Shown here one piece after another: positions 60,522 to 64,000 of a stretch of 64,000 nt of DNA (its first letter is position 1; the number at the start of each line of letters is the position of its first letter). The stretch is from Opitutaceae bacterium (lineage in GTDB: Bacteria; Verrucomicrobiota; Verrucomicrobiia; Opitutales; Opitutaceae). The notes below the pieces were generated by a model that saw nothing but the letters and a program-made list of their open reading frames with translations, was not told the origin of the DNA and did not search any database. Where the stretch lies: positions 62,001-126,000 of the forward strand of contig JAIXWF010000015.1 of the NCBI GenBank assembly GCA_027482185.1, read 5' to 3'. Position numbers and translations under genes: made by a program.

Positions 60522-61694
60522 TCAGTTCAACGGAGCGTTCGAAGCGGCAGGGAGGGCAGGAATCGCATCATTTTCCCGGATTTCCAAGAGCGTAAATGGA
60601 TAGCGCAGGCTGCGGGGCGCGGCCGCCGGACCCTTCGCCGTGTCGGCGGCCGGGGCCGCCGTCGCCGCGTTGGGCCGGTTCTGCTGCTGGGTCGAGGTCT
60701 GCGCCGACGCCGCAGACGCCTGGACCCGCGTCGAAGTTGCAGTTTCTTGCACCGAGGTCGCTCCGCCGGGCGGGACCGCGATCACCGCCGAGGTGCGAAA
60801 CACCGTGCGTCCGTCGCGCACCGTGACCGTGATGCGCAGGGCGCTGATCGTGGTCGCGAAACCCGACGTGTCGCCCGCGGGGCCCGCGACGGCCTGCGCA
60901 TCCTTCGGCGCTTGGAAGTAGCCCGGGCCGGAATACCGGTAGCTGCCGGCGCCGCGCAGGTACTCGCCGAGCTTTTCCTGCTGCTGCGGGTCGAATTGCC
61001 CGAGCGCGGCGAGGGTGTCGGGCTTGGCGCCGTTGAGATTGGGCTGGCGGAAATCGAGCAGGGAAACGCTGTCCGCGAAACGGCGCCAATAGTCGTTGGG
61101 CCGGCCGTCGCTGTCGTAGAAGAAATCCCGCGCCTGCTCGATCGCCGCCAATTCGTGGTACGAACGCAGCGGCCGCCCCGGCACGTCATAGGGCAGCGCC
61201 CCGCGATCGTATCCGGGGGAGACGGACGTCGCGTAAACATGGCCCCGCTTCATCCAGCCGAGCAACGCGTCGGCCAGCGTCTCCGCCTCGTTCTTGGCCA
61301 CGCCCCAATTGATGAACAGCGCCGTCAGCACCGTCGCGTTGGCCCGCGGCAGCGAAATCTTCCCGCTCTCGTCCTCGAAGGCGACTTCGACCTGCCGGTC
61401 GTCGGCCGGGACGTAGCCCGCGAACGCCAGCGGATCGCCCCACCCTTCCGCCGGACTGCGCAGGCCGTTGCCCACCTCGCGGAAGTTGTCCAGCACCGCC
61501 AGCGTGACTTCGAGCGCGGAGTAGGCCTCCGTGCGCAGCCGCCGCGACACCGCCTCGCGCTGCTCGACGAGCAGATCGACGCTGGCTTTTTCCATGAAGG
61601 CCAGCAGCGCGAAGGTCGCGAACAGCAGCGTGACCATCACGATCACCAGCACGGAGCCGCGGCGCGGACCGGAGCCTCGGGAATCGGCGCGCAT
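60522..61694 (-). CDS. gspK: type II secretion system minor pseudopilin GspK-like
   Basis: The 390-residue protein starts with a short basic leader (MRADSRGSGPRRGSVLVIVMV) and a prepilin-type hydrophobic helix lacking Glu5, as is usual for GspK. Segments such as FEDESGKISLPRANATVLTALF near 102-123 and LLDFRQPNLNGAKPDTLAAL near 203-222 match the family's PNVNTA-type helix-hairpin region. The C-terminal 90 residues are Ala/Thr/Gln-rich and low complexity (SAQTSTQQQNRPNAATAAPAA), longer than typical. Confidence 0.85.
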   Translation of the reverse strand: MRADSRGSGPRRGSVLVIVMVTLLFATFALLAFMEKASVDLLVEQREAVSRRLRTEAYSALEVTLAVLDNFREVGNGLRSPAEGWGDPLAFAGYVPADDRQVEVAFEDESGKISLPRANATVLTALFINWGVAKNEAETLADALLGWMKRGHVYATSVSPGYDRGALPYDVPGRPLRSYHELAAIEQARDFFYDSDGRPNDYWRRFADSVSLLDFRQPNLNGAKPDTLAALGQFDPQQQEKLGEYLRGAGSYRYSGPGYFQAPKDAQAVAGPAGDTSGFATTISALRITVTVRDGRTVFRTSAVIAVPPGGATSVQETATSTRVQASAASAQTSTQQQNRPNAATAAPAADTAKGPAAAPRSLRYPFTLLEIRENDAIPALPAASNAPLN

Positions 61695-61696
61695 GG

Positions 61697-62383
61697 TCAG
61701 AACAACGGCAGCCCCTCCCCTGGCGCCGGCAGGGTGACGACACTTTCGCGCGTCATCTTGCCATAGGTGAATTTCAGCCGCAGCCGGCGGGGCGTCATCG
61801 GCTTGCCCTGCGCGTCCTGCTTCAACGTCGTCTCGGTGGTCCAGCGGCTCGTGTCGGCGTCGTAGTAGTCGTAGGCCAAGCCGCTGACGAGCGGCGTGAC
61901 GATGGTCTCGCGGGGCGGATCGGATTCGAAGTTCTTCTCCAGCCGCGAATGCCAGAGCATCACGAGGCCTTCGTTTTGCCGGGCCTGGAAGGAACAGACG
62001 ACCTCGGGCAGCGGCCGGTCCGGCCACGTGAACAGCCGGCTGCCGGCGGGCAATTCGAACGTCAGCAGGTTCTCCATCATGCCGTTCTGCGGCCGCACTT
62101 CCTGGAGCGCGATCGGCGTGGAGTTGGCCCGGGCCGCCGGCGGCAGCGCCGCCGCGCGCAATTCGCCCTCGAGGAACCGCGTCACCGCCCGCACGTGCTG
62201 GTCGAAAAGCCGGTGCTCGGTGCGCAGCCCCCAGAGCTCGCTCATCGAGAAAACGAACGTGTTGAGTGCCACGAGCAGGAGCGAGACGAGCGCCAGCGAC
62301 AGCAGGATTTCCAGCAGCGTGAACGCCCGGCGCGGACCGGACCGGCCGCGGGCGAAACGGAAACTCGGGACGCGCGGGTTCAT
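61697..62383 (-). CDS. gspJ: type II secretion system minor pseudopilin GspJ-like
   Basis: The 228-residue protein starts at the ATG in an ATGA overlap with gspI. A basic leader ends in RRAFTLLEILLSLALVSLLL with the prepilin cleavage site before Phe and Glu5 in place. The globular part (FEGELRAA-type region near 72, then beta-rich) fits GspJ. It lies two bases from gspK. Confidence 0.85.
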   Translation of the reverse strand: MNPRVPSFRFARGRSGPRRAFTLLEILLSLALVSLLLVALNTFVFSMSELWGLRTEHRLFDQHVRAVTRFLEGELRAAALPPAARANSTPIALQEVRPQNGMMENLLTFELPAGSRLFTWPDRPLPEVVCSFQARQNEGLVMLWHSRLEKNFESDPPRETIVTPLVSGLAYDYYDADTSRWTTETTLKQDAQGKPMTPRRLRLKFTYGKMTRESVVTLPAPGEGLPLF

Positions 62384-62886
62384 CGCTTCTGCTGCTTGCC
62401 CTGCAGCTCGAGGATGCGGGTCTTGATCTCTTCCTTCAGCTTGCCGCGCTCGCCCGCGTCCGTGACCCAGGTCGGCCGCAGGACGGTGAACGTTTGGACC
62501 AGCCGTTCCGGCTCCATCCGTGCCGGATCCGCGATCTCGCAGGTGAAGGCGACCTTGAACACGTCGGGCAGGTTCGTGGATTCGATCTCCACGCTCCACT
62601 TCGCCCGCCGCCCGCCGGATGTCTCGAAGTCCCCGCCCTCCTCCAGTTTCTTCCGGTCCGTCTCGGTCAGCACGAGTTGCCGCGCAAAGGCAAAGTCCTC
62701 GCCGATCTGCACGCCGCGCGAAACGACTTCGTAGCCGTTCAGCACATTGACGTAGGAGGATCCCAGCACGACGGCCGCGAGCGCGAAGATCGTCAGCGCC
62801 ACCAGCACTTCCATCAGCGTGAACGCCCGGGCCCGCCGCCCGAACCGCTGCCATCCCGCCGCCTTGCGTTGCCCCAAGATCGTCAC
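62380..62886 (-). CDS. gspI: type II secretion system minor pseudopilin GspI-like
   Basis: The 168-residue protein starts at a GTG in a GTGA overlap (62883-62886) with gspH. The leader RRARAFTLMEVLVALTIFAL has the prepilin peptidase site and Glu5. Met at position 4 after cleavage is common in GspI. The globular domain is slightly longer than usual (GspI about 125) and ends in a Lys-rich tail (GKLKEEIKTRILELQGKQQKR). Confidence 0.85.
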   Translation of the reverse strand: MTILGQRKAAGWQRFGRRARAFTLMEVLVALTIFALAAVVLGSSYVNVLNGYEVVSRGVQIGEDFAFARQLVLTETDRKKLEEGGDFETSGGRRAKWSVEIESTNLPDVFKVAFTCEIADPARMEPERLVQTFTVLRPTWVTDAGERGKLKEEIKTRILELQGKQQKR

Positions 62887-63470
62887 GGCGTCGCGGGAGC
62901 GTTCGGATCCGCCGCCGGCAGCATCGGCGCGCAGGTCCAGGGATCGACGGTCAGGGTACTCGTGCCGTTGCTTCGCACGAACTGCACGCGGAACGCCGAG
63001 CACGTGCCGTCGCCGTAGAACGTCACATAGGGAATCGGCTGCCCTTCCATCATCAGGCCGCCGACCAAGATCATGTTGCCGCCTTTCGCGGCGGAGAGGA
63101 AATCGATCGCCAATTCCGAGCCTTCGGGCACCGGCACCGGAAATTCTTTCAACGCCGCTTCCTCGCGGGTGACGCCGTCGGCCGCCAGTCGCGAGGGCGC
63201 CCGGCCGTCGAGCAGGACAAACCGCTTCTTCTGGGCGTCGAACCGCAAGCGAACCTCCTGTTCCGACTTCAGCGCCGTCTTGCGGGCTTCCTGCACCGCC
63301 TTCCAAAAGACATCGTGCGGCGTCACCGCCTGCTCGCCGAGCAGATGCGACGAGCCGCCGATCAGCACTCCGGCGAGCAACGCGATGATCGCCAGCGCCA
63401 GCAGCACCTCGAGCAACGTGAAACCGCCGCGGCGGCCCCGGGGAATGGAATTGGCGGAAAGCGAAGGCAC
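62883..63470 (-). CDS. gspH: type II secretion system pseudopilin GspH-like
   Basis: The 195-residue protein starts at a GTG (63468-63470). The leader RGRRGGFTLLEVLLALAIIA shows the prepilin site Gly-Phe and Glu5. A GspH-type beta domain follows (RKTALKSEQEVRLRFDAQKK near 67-86, PYVTFYGDGTCSAFRVQF near 146-163). The C-terminus is Pro/Ala-rich. It lies 55 bp after gspG. Confidence 0.88.
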   Translation of the reverse strand: MPSLSANSIPRGRRGGFTLLEVLLALAIIALLAGVLIGGSSHLLGEQAVTPHDVFWKAVQEARKTALKSEQEVRLRFDAQKKRFVLLDGRAPSRLAADGVTREEAALKEFPVPVPEGSELAIDFLSAAKGGNMILVGGLMMEGQPIPYVTFYGDGTCSAFRVQFVRSNGTSTLTVDPWTCAPMLPAADPNAPATP

Positions 63471-63525
63471 AGGGCGCGCGGACCCGAGACCGCCGCGGGC
63501 GCGTGCGGGTCCGTCCGGAGCGGGA

Positions 63526-64000
63526 TTATTTGTCCGCCGGCGCCGCGGAATCCCAATTGCCGATATCGTCCTCGGAACCGCTCTGCTTGTCGGGGCCCTT
63601 CGACCAGAGATCGTAGCTGCCCTTGTTGCGCGTGCCGGGATAGGCGTACTGGTAGGGTTCGCCCCACGGGTCGAGCGGCACCTTGCCGCCTTCGATGTAG
63701 GGACCGTTCCAGCGGTCGCCCTTGGCAGAGGGCCGCGTGATCAGGGCCTGCAAACCGTCGCCGGTCGACGGATAGTCGCCCATGTGGATGCGGTACGTGG
63801 TGAGCGAAGTCTTCATGCTCTCGCGTACGAAGAGCTGGACCGTCGACTGCTGCGCGCCGCCGAAAATCTTGTCGACGTTCGTGATCGCGAGACCGGCCAG
63901 CAGGCCGATGATCGCCAGCACGACGAGGATTTCGAGCAGCGTGAAGGCCCGGCGGGACTGCCGCCGGACTCCGGCAGCGAAAGAAGCGGTGCCGGCCGAA
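63526..64000 (-). CDS. gspG: type II secretion system major pseudopilin GspG (5' partial)
   Basis: The frame stays open to the right edge, so the start codon lies beyond 64000. The visible N-terminus reads VRRQSRRAFTLLEILVVLAI, with the prepilin cleavage site and Glu5. The body has the GspG signatures YRIHMGDYPSTGDGLQALI near 63, GPYIEGGKVPLDPWGEPYQY near 91-110 and the calcium-site loop SEDDIGNWD. It is the main pseudopilus subunit and first of the gspG-M block in this window. Confidence 0.96.
   Translation of the reverse strand, partial: SAGTASFAAGVRRQSRRAFTLLEILVVLAIIGLLAGLAITNVDKIFGGAQQSTVQLFVRESMKTSLTTYRIHMGDYPSTGDGLQALITRPSAKGDRWNGPYIEGGKVPLDPWGEPYQYAYPGTRNKGSYDLWSKGPDKQSGSEDDIGNWDSAAPADK

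Overview
The window is uniformly GC-rich. It looks like a chromosome segment of a Verrucomicrobiota bacterium, most likely Opitutaceae. This placement is an inference. It rests on the DUF4838 protein, the secreted Ig-domain protein with its doubled C-terminal module, an EpsI-type exosortase-associated protein, a diverged type II secretion system, and low-complexity repeats packed between convergent genes. No rRNA gene, CRISPR array, transposase or phage gene was seen.

Region 1 (1-9519) holds the 3' part of a hybrid histidine kinase. After it come minus-strand genes for a WbpM/CapD-type nucleotide-sugar 4,6-dehydratase and a DUF4838 protein, and a divergent plus-strand pair (O-antigen ligase/polymerase and a YdcF-like protein). 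Region 2 (9520-39757) is a minus-strand run of 33 genes with no gap above 64 bp and many ATGA/GTGA overlaps. It behaves like one 30-kb polysaccharide operon. The first gene is a GbsR/MarR-type regulator, and a perfect palindrome lies about 175-195 bp upstream of its start. The run encodes an EpsI-like protein, FdtA/B/C (dTDP-3-acetamido-3,6-dideoxyhexose), a Wzx flippase, a block that looks like an uncharacterised CMP-ulosonic-acid or cyclitol-derived sugar pathway (HpaI aldolase, KdsB-like, AroB-like, SDR, Gfo/Idh, PGDH-like, YhcH), a sulfotransferase, RfbF/RfbG (CDP-6-deoxyhexose), several glycosyltransferases, a Wzy polymerase, CapE/F/G (UDP-L-FucNAc), and a WecA/WbpL-type initiating transferase. 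The glycan therefore draws on UDP-, dTDP-, CDP- and probably CMP-activated sugars.

Region 3 (39758-43756) is housekeeping: eda with a small membrane protein, tRNA-Leu(CAG), a P-loop-like acidic protein, and aroC. Region 4 (43757-64000) holds a type II secretion system in two blocks, gspDEF on the plus strand and gspGHIJKLM on the minus strand. Between them lie a secreted Ig-domain protein and an eight-gene redox/envelope locus: DUF3570, ApbE, TlpA-like thioredoxin, DUF4266 lipoprotein, response regulator, cupredoxin-like protein, histidine kinase and porin.

All four convergent gene junctions carry dispersed or tandem repeats with inverted-repeat structure. One such repeat type also sits in frame inside gspE. 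The two strongest candidates for undescribed biology are the DUF3570/DUF4266/ApbE locus and the KdsB/AroB-like/HpaI block.
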